From CAKUFA01 sp963646285 (GTDB lineage: Bacteria; Bacillota; Clostridia; Christensenellales; Aristaeellaceae), in contig CAVIWF010000003.1 in the NCBI GenBank assembly GCA_963646285.1, positions 33,040 to 97,039 of the forward strand: a DNA stretch of 64,000 bases, read 5' to 3'. Below are positions 43,193 to 51,864 of this stretch, in pieces (the first letter of the stretch is position 1; each line of letters begins with the position of its first letter). Below the pieces are notes generated by a model. It was not told the origin of the DNA and made no database searches. It saw nothing but the letters and a program-made list of their open reading frames with translations. The translations under genes and the position numbers were made by a program.

Positions 43193-43522
43193 TTACTGTT
43201 CCGGCACCACCATGAAAATGACCAAATCTTCCGGGCCATCGTTGTAGGTGGCGTGGGCGTGTCCCTTGGGGCAGTAGTGCATCTGCCCGGGAAGCACCGT
43301 TTCCTCCTTGCCGTCATACACCACACGAGCCTTGCCGGCGGACACATAGAAAATCTCGCTGTTGGTTTCGTGGGTGTGCATACCAATGCTGGAGCCAGCA
43401 GGCAGGCGGCCGATGCCAATACGGTTCATGCCGTCAAAGGTCATCTTCACAAACACATGGCCTTCCCCGCCCTTAAAATGCTCAACTTCCTGTTCTTCCA
43501 TCCCCGGAAAATCCAGAATCAT
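43193..43522 (-). CDS. Single-domain cupin protein
   Basis: A 109-residue cupin. Motif 1 is GSSIGMHTHETNSEIFYVSAG, with HTH and E as metal ligands. Motif 2 is LPGQMHYCPKGHAHAT with H-x-H positions. Such small cupins bind a metal and serve as isomerases, dioxygenases or sensors; the activity cannot be told. AAGGAGG lies before the ATG. A GC-rich inverted repeat ends eight bases before that site. Confidence 0.85.
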   Translation of the reverse strand: MILDFPGMEEQEVEHFKGGEGHVFVKMTFDGMNRIGIGRLPAGSSIGMHTHETNSEIFYVSAGKARVVYDGKEETVLPGQMHYCPKGHAHATYNDGPEDLVIFMVVPEQ

Positions 43523-43542
43523 AACAAAGCCTCCTTATTTTT

Positions 43543-43571
43543 GCAGGGGTCTGGCAGTCCTCGACCCCTGC
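43543..43571 (-). promoter_or_regulatory. Inverted repeat between glpK and the cupin gene
   Basis: GCAGGGGTC (43543-43551) and GACCCCTGC (43563-43571) form a perfect 9-base stem. On the minus strand it is followed by A residues, not T, so it is a weak terminator for glpK at best and could shield or regulate the cupin ribosome binding site. Confidence 0.5.
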
Positions 43572-43604
43572 TTCTTTCATTCTCGCTGAACTGATGAAAT
43601 TCCT

Positions 43605-45098
43605 TTATTTCTCCAGCCAATTCAGAGAGCGTTCCACCGCCCGGTGCCAGCCATGGAGCAGCCGTTCCCGTTCATGATCCGGCATGACGGGTTCAAAGGT
43701 CAGATCCCGGTGCCATACGGCGGCAGTGTCCTCCACATCCTGATACAATCCGACCGCCAGGCCTGCCAGCAGGGCTGCACCCAGCGCCGTGGTTTCCATC
43801 ACCTGAGGACGCACAACCGGCACATTCATGATGTCCGCCTGGAACTGCATCAGGAAGGCATTGGCACTGGCACCGCCGTCCACCTGCAGCTGGGCAGGGG
43901 TTGCGCCGCAATCCTGCGCCATGGCCTGCATCAGGTCTGCGGACTGATAGGCAATAGCTTCCAATGCGGCACGCACCACGTGGGCTCGGCCTGTGCCCCG
44001 GGTCATGCCCACCAGCGTGCCCCGGCTGTACATATCCCACCAGGGAGCCCCAAGCCCGGTAAAGGCAGGTACCAGATACACGCCCCCCGTGTCCTTCACG
44101 GAGGTAGCCACCCCTTCACTCTCTGCTGCGGTGGTAATCAGCTTCATTTCATCCCGAAGCCACTGAATGGTAGCACCCCCCATGAACACGCTGCCTTCCA
44201 GCGCATAGGTGGGCTTGCCGTGAATCCGCCATGCCATGGTGGAAAGCAGACCGTGTTCGCTGTGAATCCGCTTTTCGCCTGTGTTCATCAGCATGAAGCA
44301 GCCGGTGCCATAGGTATTCTTCACCATGCCTGCCTTCAGGCACGCCTGACCAAACAGTGACGCATGCTGATCCCCTGCCATGGACGCTACCGGAATGGGT
44401 CTGCCCAGAATGGACGTATCCAGCATGCCGATGACCTGGCTGGAATCCACCACCCTGGGCAGGCATGCCCGGGGAACATCCAGAATTTTCAGCAGCTCAT
44501 CATCCCAATCCTGGGTTTCCAGGTTGAACATCATGGTGCGGCCTGCATTGGTAGCATCCGTTACATGGGGACGGCCTGTTACCAAATGCCAGGCAAGGAA
44601 GCTATCCACTGTGCCGAAGCACAGTTCCCCCGCTTCCGCCTTTTCGTGGAGATCCAGATGATCCAGCAGCCAGGCCAGCTTTGTGCCGGAAAAATAGGCG
44701 TCGGGAATCAGCCCCGTCTTCCGGCGGATCATGTCGCCGTAGCCTTCCTTCAGCAGCCGTTCCACATTATGGGCTGTACGGCGGCACTGCCACACAATGG
44801 CGTTGTGCACACAAGCGCCGGTTTCCCGATCCCACAGCAGGGTCGTTTCCCTTTGGTTGGTGATGCCGATGGCCGCAATGTCCGCCACATCCACGCCGCT
44901 GAGCTTTACGGCTTCACGGAGAGCCGTGATCTGGGTCGTCAGAATGTCGTTGGGGTCATGCTCCACCCACCCCGGCTTGGGATAGTGCTGGGGAAACTCC
45001 ACGCCCTTTGCCGCCAGCATATGGCCTGCCGTGTCAAACACAACCGCCCGGGAGCTGGTCGTTCCCTGATCCAATGCTACCAATACCTTCTGTGCCAT
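43605..45098 (-). CDS. glpK: Glycerol kinase
   Basis: A 497-residue FGGY-family kinase forming glycerol 3-phosphate from glycerol and ATP. ALDQGTTSSRAVVFD is the N-terminal phosphate motif, NQRETT and YFSGTKLAWLLDH are GlpK-specific, NTYGTGCFMLMNTGE follows, and the C-terminal signature is DGGASANAFLMQFQADI with ETTALGAA. Length is standard. The ATG has GGAGGT about five bases upstream. No glpF, glpD or glpO is adjacent. Confidence 0.95.
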   Translation of the reverse strand: MAQKVLVALDQGTTSSRAVVFDTAGHMLAAKGVEFPQHYPKPGWVEHDPNDILTTQITALREAVKLSGVDVADIAAIGITNQRETTLLWDRETGACVHNAIVWQCRRTAHNVERLLKEGYGDMIRRKTGLIPDAYFSGTKLAWLLDHLDLHEKAEAGELCFGTVDSFLAWHLVTGRPHVTDATNAGRTMMFNLETQDWDDELLKILDVPRACLPRVVDSSQVIGMLDTSILGRPIPVASMAGDQHASLFGQACLKAGMVKNTYGTGCFMLMNTGEKRIHSEHGLLSTMAWRIHGKPTYALEGSVFMGGATIQWLRDEMKLITTAAESEGVATSVKDTGGVYLVPAFTGLGAPWWDMYSRGTLVGMTRGTGRAHVVRAALEAIAYQSADLMQAMAQDCGATPAQLQVDGGASANAFLMQFQADIMNVPVVRPQVMETTALGAALLAGLAVGLYQDVEDTAAVWHRDLTFEPVMPDHERERLLHGWHRAVERSLNWLEK

Positions 45099-45172
45099 AT
45101 CTACCTCCAACAAAACCCGAACACACGTCGGGGAATCAACTTTTCCACAGGCGCTCTTCCCACATGATGTGC

Positions 45173-45203
45173 AAAGGCTCAGGAGACTTGCCCCTGAGCC
45201 TTT
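45173..45203 (-). terminator. Terminator hairpin of the PQQ-propeller protein gene
   Basis: AAAGGCTCAGG (45173-45183) pairs with CCTGAGCCTTT (45193-45203), 25 bases after the minus-strand stop. The T-run is short. Confidence 0.65.
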
Positions 45204-45227
45204 TGGGTGGGGTCGAGCCCCGATTGA

Positions 45228-48056
45228 TTATTCCAAGGTAATGCCGTAAATGAAGGCGGTGTCCTTGCCTGTGGTGCCAATCACCAAGGTGCTGCCATAC
45301 ACGGCAGGAGAGCCTTCGATGGTGCCTTCCAGCTGCAGGGTGGAGACCACCTCACCAGTGGTGCCCTTTAGCAGGTACAGCATGCCGCTGGCACTGGCCT
45401 GCACGATCCAGCTTTCCCCATCCTCGCTGTACACAGCCACAGGAGAGGAATAGCTGTAATCATCCAGTGCACGGGTCCAAGCCACGGAGCCATCCTTCTT
45501 GTTCAGGGCAATCACTGCACCAGCAGCAGCGCCTTCTGCACCGGTAATGGTCACACCGGCATCCGTCTGCAAGCCGGACAGAGTGTAGATGACCAGATCG
45601 TCAATGTCGTTTTTACCAATCACCGCACTGGCCTTTGCGCCGGGGGTTACGGTGTTCTTGGTGTTCTTCTTCACCGCCACTTCGCTGGTCCAGTCCAGTT
45701 CACCAGTCATGGCATTGTACCGGCGAATCTGGCAGTTGCCCTTGGAGCGGTTGGTCAGGGTGTTGGCGGTATAGAGCCACAGGTTGCCGTTGTCGTCAAA
45801 GTCCAGGGAGATGGCTGCATCCACTTCATCCTCGGTGTTCACAGCCCACACGGTGGTCATGGTGGTGGTATCCACACAGCGGAGGATGCCCTTCACGTCC
45901 GCATAGAAGGCGTAGCTCTGGTACATGGCCAGGGAGGATTCCACAGCCGTGTTCTTGTTCTTTTCCCCGCTTGCCTTGGACTTGAACACCACCGTGGAAG
46001 GATCCAGCTTAATGGAACCCACGTTGTAGTCAAACTCCGTACCCAGCTTGGTGACATACAGCATGCCGTTGGTACCGGCGGTTACCAAGGTATCGGAAGT
46101 GGGATCGATCAGGGCAGAGGTTTCGAAGGAACCTACATCGTAATATGCCCGGTTCAGCTTGCCGTCCAGGCCGTCCAGCATGTAAATCTGTTCCTGGTTC
46201 AGCAGGTTGTAGAACCGCAGACCAATGTCGCCGGTGCCGCTCTTCATCTTCCGAGCGTACTGACCGACCGTCATCACAGGATAGCCCAGGGGATGGAGGC
46301 TGACGGAACCCTTCATGGGATAGCCCACGTTGATTGCGTCCCGGGTGGGCTGACCATCCGCAAGGTCAAGGAAGTAGATCTTGCCGTCCAAGCCGGCCAC
46401 AATAACTTCCTTCAGTGCCGTTGTGTTCTTCTTTTCCTCCTCAATATTGGTGAAGGAGCGAACCTCACGGCTCCACTTGATAATGGCAGGCTGGCCTGTC
46501 CATCCGATGCCGTAGTAGGTAGCAGATGCCCCCTTGACGCTGCCTGCTTCTGCCTTCCACTTCAGGCTCATGCCGGAAAGGCTGTCCACATTGCCCACTG
46601 CCGCATTCTGGCGGAAGGCATTGCCACGGTAAGTCATGACACCATAGGGCATGGTGGTGTAGTTATCCCCGGCAGGCATGTTCAGGATTTCCTTTTCTGC
46701 CCGGGTGTAGCTGGTCAGCCGCTTGGTGTTGGAGTAAGCCACTTCTTCCGTAATCAACTTGGAAGGCAGGGCACTAACATCGGCAGCGGCGGTCAGCTGC
46801 GGCACAGCGGTAGGCTCCGCCGTGGGCACAGCCGTAGGAGTCGGCGTTGCGGTAGGCTCCGCCGTGGGGGTGGCGGTAGGTGCAAGAGTAGGCGTTGCCG
46901 TGGGTGCAAGGGTAGCCGTAGGCTCCAGCGTAGGTTCTGCCGTAGGCTCCAAGGTAGGCGTCGCCGTAGCAGGCACTTCCGTTGCAGGCACCGGTGTCTG
47001 GGTTACCACAGGGGTTGCCGTCACCACAGGGGCTTCCGTTACCACGGGAGCAGCAGCAATCTGCAATTCCTGACTTCTGCCCGTATCGCTCCAGCTTTCG
47101 CCATCGCCAACCTGAGCAGACACCGTGCCTTCATAGCCATCTTCCACGGTGAAAATCATCATCCACAGCCGTGTATCCACATTATCCGTCACCATGGATG
47201 TTTCCGTTTGCAGTTCTTCCCCGGCTTCATCCACCAGACGCACTTCAGCGGTGGTCTTGTTGGTGGTCAGGGAGAAAATCACGTCCAAAGGCGCCGTACC
47301 TTCCGTGTTCACAGCGGAGAAGTCCAGTGCTTCGGCAGGCACAACGGTTTCCTGACCGAAGAGGCCGCCTACGCTGTTCACCACGCCGGATACGGCTCCG
47401 GTCACCGTACTCTTGATGTCACCCAGTGTGCCAGTGGCATCCTCAGGGATGAGCATCACGCCCACCACTGCCAATGCCAGCACCAGAATGACGGCAATCA
47501 ATGCAATCAGGCCGCCATGACCCTTGCGCTGAGGTTCTTCCTCCACAATAGGGGCAGGGACTTCCGAACGCTTCATTTGGGGACGGCGTGCCTTGGTTTC
47601 GCCCACCTGCTCCCCTCTGGCGTAATTGGCGTTCACAGGCGGACGGCGGTCGTACCCCGGTGCATTCACCGGGCGGCGTACCCCTTCCTCCCGTTCTGTC
47701 TGCGGACGCTGGGTGCGGGTCCGATCCAGACTGGCCGGCCGAGGTACCCCCCGAGGAGCTTCCCCGTCTGCCGTACGTGCCACAGGTCGGGTCGTGATTC
47801 TGGTCGTCCTTGCCTGAGGCTTCGGCTCATCCTCCATAGCAGGTGCTTCAGGGGCAGCAGGGGGAACTGCCTGCGTATTCTCCGGCTGTGCCTGTTGTAC
47901 TTCTGCTTCTTCTGCCGGCTGTTCATACCGGGCCGAACGGCGGCGATGGGGACGGACAGAAGTCTCCCCGCTTACAGGCTCCATGATTCGGGTCGCCTGC
48001 TGATCCAGATCACCAGCCTGCTGCATTCCTTGTTCATCATTACGAAAATCGCTCAA
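45228..48056 (-). CDS. Membrane-anchored PQQ-like beta-propeller protein on a Thr/Pro stalk
   Basis: A 942-residue protein with four parts. Residues 1-180 are cytoplasmic, rich in Arg, Pro and Gln, and probably disordered. A single membrane helix lies at about 186-207. An extracellular Ig-like segment (about 245-335: APLDVIFSLTTNKTTAEVRL) leads to a Thr/Pro/Ala-rich stalk (about 340-430). The rest is an eight-bladed-type propeller with PQQ repeats such as DGKIYFLDLADGQ, GNCQIRRYNAMTGELDW and GMLYLLKGTTGEV. There is no dehydrogenase active site, so this is probably a scaffold or sensor. The start is TTG, nine bases after AAAGGAG. No SPase site: the protein stays anchored. Confidence 0.82.
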   Translation of the reverse strand: MSDFRNDEQGMQQAGDLDQQATRIMEPVSGETSVRPHRRRSARYEQPAEEAEVQQAQPENTQAVPPAAPEAPAMEDEPKPQARTTRITTRPVARTADGEAPRGVPRPASLDRTRTQRPQTEREEGVRRPVNAPGYDRRPPVNANYARGEQVGETKARRPQMKRSEVPAPIVEEEPQRKGHGGLIALIAVILVLALAVVGVMLIPEDATGTLGDIKSTVTGAVSGVVNSVGGLFGQETVVPAEALDFSAVNTEGTAPLDVIFSLTTNKTTAEVRLVDEAGEELQTETSMVTDNVDTRLWMMIFTVEDGYEGTVSAQVGDGESWSDTGRSQELQIAAAPVVTEAPVVTATPVVTQTPVPATEVPATATPTLEPTAEPTLEPTATLAPTATPTLAPTATPTAEPTATPTPTAVPTAEPTAVPQLTAAADVSALPSKLITEEVAYSNTKRLTSYTRAEKEILNMPAGDNYTTMPYGVMTYRGNAFRQNAAVGNVDSLSGMSLKWKAEAGSVKGASATYYGIGWTGQPAIIKWSREVRSFTNIEEEKKNTTALKEVIVAGLDGKIYFLDLADGQPTRDAINVGYPMKGSVSLHPLGYPVMTVGQYARKMKSGTGDIGLRFYNLLNQEQIYMLDGLDGKLNRAYYDVGSFETSALIDPTSDTLVTAGTNGMLYVTKLGTEFDYNVGSIKLDPSTVVFKSKASGEKNKNTAVESSLAMYQSYAFYADVKGILRCVDTTTMTTVWAVNTEDEVDAAISLDFDDNGNLWLYTANTLTNRSKGNCQIRRYNAMTGELDWTSEVAVKKNTKNTVTPGAKASAVIGKNDIDDLVIYTLSGLQTDAGVTITGAEGAAAGAVIALNKKDGSVAWTRALDDYSYSSPVAVYSEDGESWIVQASASGMLYLLKGTTGEVVSTLQLEGTIEGSPAVYGSTLVIGTTGKDTAFIYGITLE
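46800..47050 (-). repeat. Codon-level repeats coding the Thr/Pro stalk
   Basis: Imperfect 12- to 36-base repeats coding PTAEPT, PTLEPT and PTLAPTAT units. They are prone to slippage, so stalk length may vary between strains. Confidence 0.7.
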
Positions 48057-48099
48057 AGCTCACTACTCCTTTGCGATATTTTTCTTGTACGTCCTATCC

Positions 48100-48128
48100 A
48101 TTATACCCGATTCGACTGTCATAAACAA
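48100..48128 (-). promoter_or_regulatory. Promoter of the PQQ-propeller protein gene
   Basis: On the minus strand, TTGTTT (48123-48128), a 17-base spacer and TATAAT (48100-48105), the same hexamers as the HD-hydrolase promoter. Confidence 0.65.
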
Positions 48129-48174
48129 GCTTTTCCGTGAAAACAATGTAAAACAATGTTTCAACTGCTGTTTT

Positions 48175-48642
48175 TCACGCCTTATTTGTCTGCTCCGGAA
48201 CAGGCACGGTCTTCCGATGAGGAATGCGCCGGGTGATGAAGGTGCTGACGCCCAACGCAAGCGCAATCATTACAATGTTCGTCATGGCGCTAACGCCTAC
48301 GCTGACCGCTTCCGTTGTATTTCCCTGGGCCATCAGGGACATGAAGCGGTACAAGCCCAGTCCGGGCACGGCCGGAATCACAGCCAGGGTCGTAAAGGCC
48401 GTGGCGATCATCCGCATTTTTCTGGCTGCATGCTGGGCAATCAATGCGCCAATCAGCATGCCGATAAACATGGCCGTCGGGTCGCTGCACCCAAAGGACT
48501 GCAGCACCGTATACAAGGTGTAGCCAAAGCCGCCGATGACCCCCGCAGGAAACCAGCAGTGGCGAGGTGTCCGCAGCAGAAAGGCAAAGCCCAGCGTGGC
48601 AAAGAAAGCACCGATGAAGGTTTGCAGCAAGGTGATCACCAT
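48175..48642 (-). CDS. Threonine/serine exporter, C-terminal half (ThrE_2/DUF3815)
   Basis: A 155-residue protein with about five hydrophobic segments, matching the short C-terminal domain of ThrE as a separate subunit: LRTPRHCWFPAGVIGGFGY near the start and MIATAFTTLAVIPAVPGLGLYR near 80-100. Its ATG has GGGAGGGA upstream and overlaps the end of the N-terminal-half gene by seven bases, so the halves are made together. With its partner it should export threonine, serine or similar small metabolites. Confidence 0.85.
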   Translation of the reverse strand: MVITLLQTFIGAFFATLGFAFLLRTPRHCWFPAGVIGGFGYTLYTVLQSFGCSDPTAMFIGMLIGALIAQHAARKMRMIATAFTTLAVIPAVPGLGLYRFMSLMAQGNTTEAVSVGVSAMTNIVMIALALGVSTFITRRIPHRKTVPVPEQTNKA

Positions 48643-49406
48643 AGCCTGATCCCTCCCAGCAGGCGACACAGGCTGGTGGCCACCAATGCGCCCCCTGCCA
48701 CCAAGGCAGCCGTCAGGGTGGCTTGCAGCAAATGAGAACTGCCGGACACCATATCTCCCCGGAGGGTATCCTGCACGGCATTGGTCATGCTGAGCCCCGG
48801 CAAAAGAGGCATCAAGGCACCGCCCACGATCAAGTCCACATGTCCCAGCCCGGTCAGGATATACAATAGGGTAGGCAGCAGGGTGCACACAAAGCTGCCC
48901 AGCAGGCTGATGAACAAACCATTCACGTGCTGACGATCCAGTGCATTGCACATCAGCTGCACAATCCCTGCCGCAAGAAAAGCGGATACGCAATCCAGTA
49001 CCGTGCCGCCGAACATCAGCGAAAATCCGGATCCTGTTACCGATGCCCCCAGGACAATCAGCCACCCCGGCAGTTCAGGCCGATGCTTCTCCAGCATTTT
49101 CAGCTTTTCCAGGGTTTCCTCCGGGGACAGCTGGCCTGCTTCCACCTGACGGGAAATGGCGTTCACCGCATCCACACTGGTCAGGTTCGTTCCCTTGCGG
49201 TGGATCCGCACCACGCCGGTTTCCGTGCTGCCGTCCTCCCGGCGATAGCTGACAAACACGCCGCTGGGAATGGCAAAGCTCTCCACATTTTGCAGTCCAA
49301 AGGCACGCCCCATGCGGGTGACCGTTTCCTCCACACGGAAGGTTTCGCCCCCATTTTCCATAATGATTTGCCCGGCAAGCTCCAGCAGCTCCATTGGCTC
49401 TGTCAT
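48636..49406 (-). CDS. Threonine/serine exporter, N-terminal half (ThrE/DUF1212)
   Basis: A 256-residue protein. The first 100 residues are a soluble hydrolase-like domain (NGGETFRVEETVTRMG, VFVSYRREDGSTE, RIHRKGTNL), followed by five membrane helices ending in MPLLPGLSMTNAVQD and a Gly/Ala-rich segment. This is the DUF1212 part of ThrE. GGGAG lies seven bases before the ATG. It is upstream of and overlaps the C-terminal-half gene. Confidence 0.87.
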   Translation of the reverse strand: MTEPMELLELAGQIIMENGGETFRVEETVTRMGRAFGLQNVESFAIPSGVFVSYRREDGSTETGVVRIHRKGTNLTSVDAVNAISRQVEAGQLSPEETLEKLKMLEKHRPELPGWLIVLGASVTGSGFSLMFGGTVLDCVSAFLAAGIVQLMCNALDRQHVNGLFISLLGSFVCTLLPTLLYILTGLGHVDLIVGGALMPLLPGLSMTNAVQDTLRGDMVSGSSHLLQATLTAALVAGGALVATSLCRLLGGIRLW

Positions 49407-49478
49407 TTCAGTGCTCCCAGACCGGGCGCAGGAATGCGCACCCGGCTTCTTTCTTCATAAGCATTGATGTACTGCGCT

Positions 49479-50297
49479 TCACTCATCCACCGTAACACGC
49501 AGCAGATAAATCCACAGCGTCCTCTTATATTGCTCGTAAGCGCCCCGAACGTGATACAGTTCCTTCAAAGCAGCATAAATGCGGAACTTGACCTTCATGT
49601 TCCGTACGGGATGATAGATGCTGTCCAGCATTTGATGAGCCGTCATGCCCTTGGGATTGCGGATGTAATCATAGACCGGTTTCTGGCTGAAGGTCAGGCG
49701 ATTCACATGCGCCAGATAGGCGCAGACAAATACCATATCTTCCCCATAGCTAAGCCCGGAGATGAAACGCAGCTGATGCTGGCGAATCATGTCTGTGCGG
49801 AACAGCTTATTCCACAGCACCCCGTAATAGAAGCTGTTGCTCTTTTTATTCAGATGGGGCAGGAAGTCGTTGCCTTCCACCGTTTTTTCTTCCTTCACCA
49901 GTGCCCGTACACGGCGCACCGGCCCCACCACATCCGTATAGGCCGCAATCACCAGATCCGCCTTGGTTTCTTCTGCCCGGCGGACAAGATGCTCAACAGA
50001 GTCCTCCGGCAGCACGTCATCACTGTCAACAAACCGGGTATACGTCCCGTGGCAAAGGGTCACGCCATGGTTCCGAGCCTCCGAAACCCCGGCATTTTCC
50101 TGATGCACAACGCAGATCCTGTCGTCCTTGGCTGCTTCCCGATCCAGTATTTCGGCAGTGCCATCCTTGCTGCCGTCGTCCACCACAATGATCTCCAACT
50201 GTTTCCAGGTCTGCCGCTGCACGCTTTGCAGGCACCGGACAATGGTATTCTTCCCATTCCACACGGGGATCACCACGCTCACCAAGGGCTGATCCAC
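49479..50297 (-). CDS. Family 2 glycosyltransferase
   Basis: A 272-residue GT-A-fold transferase. VSVVIPVWNGK opens the nucleotide-binding fold, VVDDGSKDGT is at 38-47, and the metal-binding DxD is DSDD at 91-94 after GTYTRFV. LSYGEDMVF carries the likely ED base. There is no membrane segment. The start is GTG, seven bases after AAGGAG. It has its own promoter and may add sugars to a surface polymer; acceptor unknown. Confidence 0.88.
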   Translation of the reverse strand: MDQPLVSVVIPVWNGKNTIVRCLQSVQRQTWKQLEIIVVDDGSKDGTAEILDREAAKDDRICVVHQENAGVSEARNHGVTLCHGTYTRFVDSDDVLPEDSVEHLVRRAEETKADLVIAAYTDVVGPVRRVRALVKEEKTVEGNDFLPHLNKKSNSFYYGVLWNKLFRTDMIRQHQLRFISGLSYGEDMVFVCAYLAHVNRLTFSQKPVYDYIRNPKGMTAHQMLDSIYHPVRNMKVKFRIYAALKELYHVRGAYEQYKRTLWIYLLRVTVDE

Positions 50298-50349
50298 GCT
50301 ATCACTCCTTACTCTCCCCTACTGTTTCAATACAGAAACAATCCCCGTC

Positions 50350-50378
50350 ATTGTACATTGTGCTTCCTGCCTTGTCAA
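50350..50378 (-). promoter_or_regulatory. Promoter of the glycosyltransferase gene
   Basis: On the minus strand, TTGACA (50373-50378), a 17-base spacer and TACAAT (50350-50355). A small stem (TGTTTC/GAAACA, about 50323-50340) follows in the leader. Confidence 0.75.
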
Positions 50379-50390
50379 CCTTGGAGCCAA

Positions 50391-50421
50391 AAACGAAAAA
50401 TCCCCCGACCTTCGTCGAGGG
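50391..50421 (-). terminator. Terminator of the rpsF-ssb-rpsR operon
   Basis: In the minus-strand transcript CCCUCGAC pairs with GUCGGGGG (one U.G pair), followed by AUUUUUCGUUUUU, 15 bases after the rpsR stop. Confidence 0.85.
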
Positions 50422-50435
50422 ATGATTGCGGATGA

Positions 50436-50693
50436 TTAGTCCACCGTGAAGGGCAGCAGCGCGATGGCACGTGCGCGCTTGATGGCCTCGCTCAGCTGAC
50501 GCTGATGCTTGGCGCAGTTGCCGGACATACGGCGGGGCAGGATCTTGCCGCGTTCGTTGATGAAACGACGCAGACGGTTGATGTCCTTGTAGTCGATATA
50601 TTCGACCTTATCCACACAGAAGCTGCATACCTTCCGGCGGGGACGACGTCCTCCCCGGGGACGCGGCCTTCTTTCACCACGTTCTTCAGACAT
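50436..50693 (-). CDS. rpsR: Ribosomal protein bS18
   Basis: An 85-residue bS18. The N-terminus is Arg/Pro/Gly-rich (ERRPRPRGGRRPRRK) and then KVCSFC ... IDYKDINRLRRFINERGKILPRR ... CAKHQRQL, the standard bS18 core. The cysteines (CSFC) with a later C and H make it the zinc-binding (C+) form. It is last in the rpsF-ssb-rpsR operon. Confidence 0.97.
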   Translation of the reverse strand: MSEERGERRPRPRGGRRPRRKVCSFCVDKVEYIDYKDINRLRRFINERGKILPRRMSGNCAKHQRQLSEAIKRARAIALLPFTVD

Positions 50694-50725
50694 TCGGATG
50701 GCCTCCTCTCAAGCTTACTTAAGCG

Positions 50726-51166
50726 TTAAAATGGCAAATCATCGTCGACTACCTGGGTAAAGCCGTCATTTTGAGCGGTGACGCTGCTGGTAGGAGCAGC
50801 AGGGGCGGCAGGAGCAAAGCCTGCGCCTTCGCCATCATTGCGGCTGGACAGGAATTCGACATCTTCAGCAGTGACTTCCAGAGATACACGGGTCGTACCG
50901 TCGTTCGCCTGATAGGTGCGAGCGGCCAGCGGCCCAGACACGAACACCTTACGACCCTTGGCCAGGTACTTGGCGCAATTTTCGCCCAGCTGACGCCAAG
51001 CGGTAATGCGGAAGAACTGTGCCGAATCCTGCTGGTCACCACCCTGCTGGTTGCGACCGCGGCGGTCATTCACCGCAATGGTGAAAGAGCACACGCTGAC
51101 ACCACCGGCGACGGTGCGCAGTTCAGGGTCACGGGTCAAATTACCGATCAGAATGATCTTGTTCAT
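50726..51166 (-). CDS. ssb: Single-stranded DNA-binding protein
   Basis: A 146-residue SSB with the OB fold (NKIILIGNLTRDPELRTVAGG at the start, FRITAWRQLGENCAKYLAKGRKVFVSG) and a short Pro/Ala-rich tail ending in DDDLPF, the acidic tip that recruits repair and replication proteins. It sits between rpsF and rpsR as in most Firmicutes. Confidence 0.97.
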   Translation of the reverse strand: MNKIILIGNLTRDPELRTVAGGVSVCSFTIAVNDRRGRNQQGGDQQDSAQFFRITAWRQLGENCAKYLAKGRKVFVSGPLAARTYQANDGTTRVSLEVTAEDVEFLSSRNDGEGAGFAPAAPAAPTSSVTAQNDGFTQVVDDDLPF

Positions 51167-51187
51167 GCTTTTACCCTCATGGATGTC

Positions 51188-51595
51188 TTACTCAGCATCA
51201 GCAGTAGCGGGAGCTTCCTCAGCGGGAGCTGCTTCAACAGCGGCCTCAGCCACAGGTGCTGCCACGGGTGCGGTGCGCACCGGACGGGGCTTCACATTGC
51301 TGCGCTTTTCAACCAGCTTCACCACCAGGTAGCGGATCACGCTGTCGTAGATCTCCAAGTTACGCTCAAGCTCGCGGGGGAACTCAGCAGGTGCCTTGAA
51401 GGTCACCAGCACGTACCAACCCTCGGTCTTGTAGTTGATGGCATACGCCAGGCGGCGCTTGCCCCAAGTCTCGTCGACCTTTTCGACTTCACCACCGTTG
51501 GCTGCGATCAGGGCAGAAACCTTTTCAATCAGCTCCTTGCGAGCAGTTTCCTCCAGTGCAGTGTCGATGATGTAGGTCAGTTCATACCTATTCAT
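51188..51595 (-). CDS. rpsF: Ribosomal protein bS6
   Basis: A 135-residue bS6: NRYELTYIIDTALEE, VEKVDETWGKRRLAYAINYK and YVLVTFKAP are typical. The C-terminus carries an Ala/Pro/Glu-rich extension of about 35 residues. The ATG at 51595 follows GAGGAGGTGA; the open frame upstream covers the leader and is not coding. It is first in the operon and preceded by a probable S6:S18 binding site. Confidence 0.96.
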   Translation of the reverse strand: MNRYELTYIIDTALEETARKELIEKVSALIAANGGEVEKVDETWGKRRLAYAINYKTEGWYVLVTFKAPAEFPRELERNLEIYDSVIRYLVVKLVEKRSNVKPRPVRTAPVAAPVAEAAVEAAPAEEAPATADAE

Positions 51596-51609
51596 ATCTT
51601 TCACCTCCT

Positions 51610-51651
51610 CACGGACTTTGGCGCTACATCCATGTGTAGCGCAAGGATGTG
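51610..51651 (-). promoter_or_regulatory. Probable S6:S18 autoregulatory leader
   Basis: In the minus-strand transcript GCGCUACA (51635-51642) pairs with UGUAGCGC (51621-51628) around a six-base loop; CUU/AAG and an outer CAC/GUG extend the stem, with an unpaired CC of a CCG triplet (51612-51614) on the 3' side. A stem with a CCG bulge before rpsF is the known binding site by which S6:S18 represses its own operon. Confidence 0.65.
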
Positions 51652-51661
51652 CCAAGTAGGG

Positions 51662-51690
51662 ATTATAGCAGAAAGGCGAATGTTTGGCAA
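51662..51690 (-). promoter_or_regulatory. Promoter of the rpsF-ssb-rpsR operon
   Basis: On the minus strand, TTGCCA (51685-51690), a 17-base spacer and TATAAT (51662-51667). Confidence 0.75.
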
Positions 51691-51744
51691 GGCATTTTTT
51701 CGTCATTTTTCCCTTCTGCAGGAGAAAAATTCTGATGAAAACTT

Positions 51745-51781
51745 GCGGGAGGGGGCTTTTGTGTCAAAAGCCCCCTCCCGC
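51745..51781 (-). terminator. Terminator of the aroA-aroC-pheA operon
   Basis: GCGGGAGGGGGCTTTT (51745-51760) and AAAAGCCCCCTCCCGC (51766-51781) form a perfect 16-base stem with a five-base loop, followed by AAGTTTTC on the minus strand. Confidence 0.8.
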
Positions 51782-51864
51782 ACCCTCCCGAAAACCATTT
51801 TGGGTTGGAGCAGATGTTTTTTCTTCTTGTGCACGCTTGATTGAAAATCAGCAAGTCCTTTTTC

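Noticed and set aside
46800..47050. CRISPR-like or satellite repeat array
   Set aside because: The repeats are in frame, irregular in length and encode a Thr/Pro stalk within a propeller protein.
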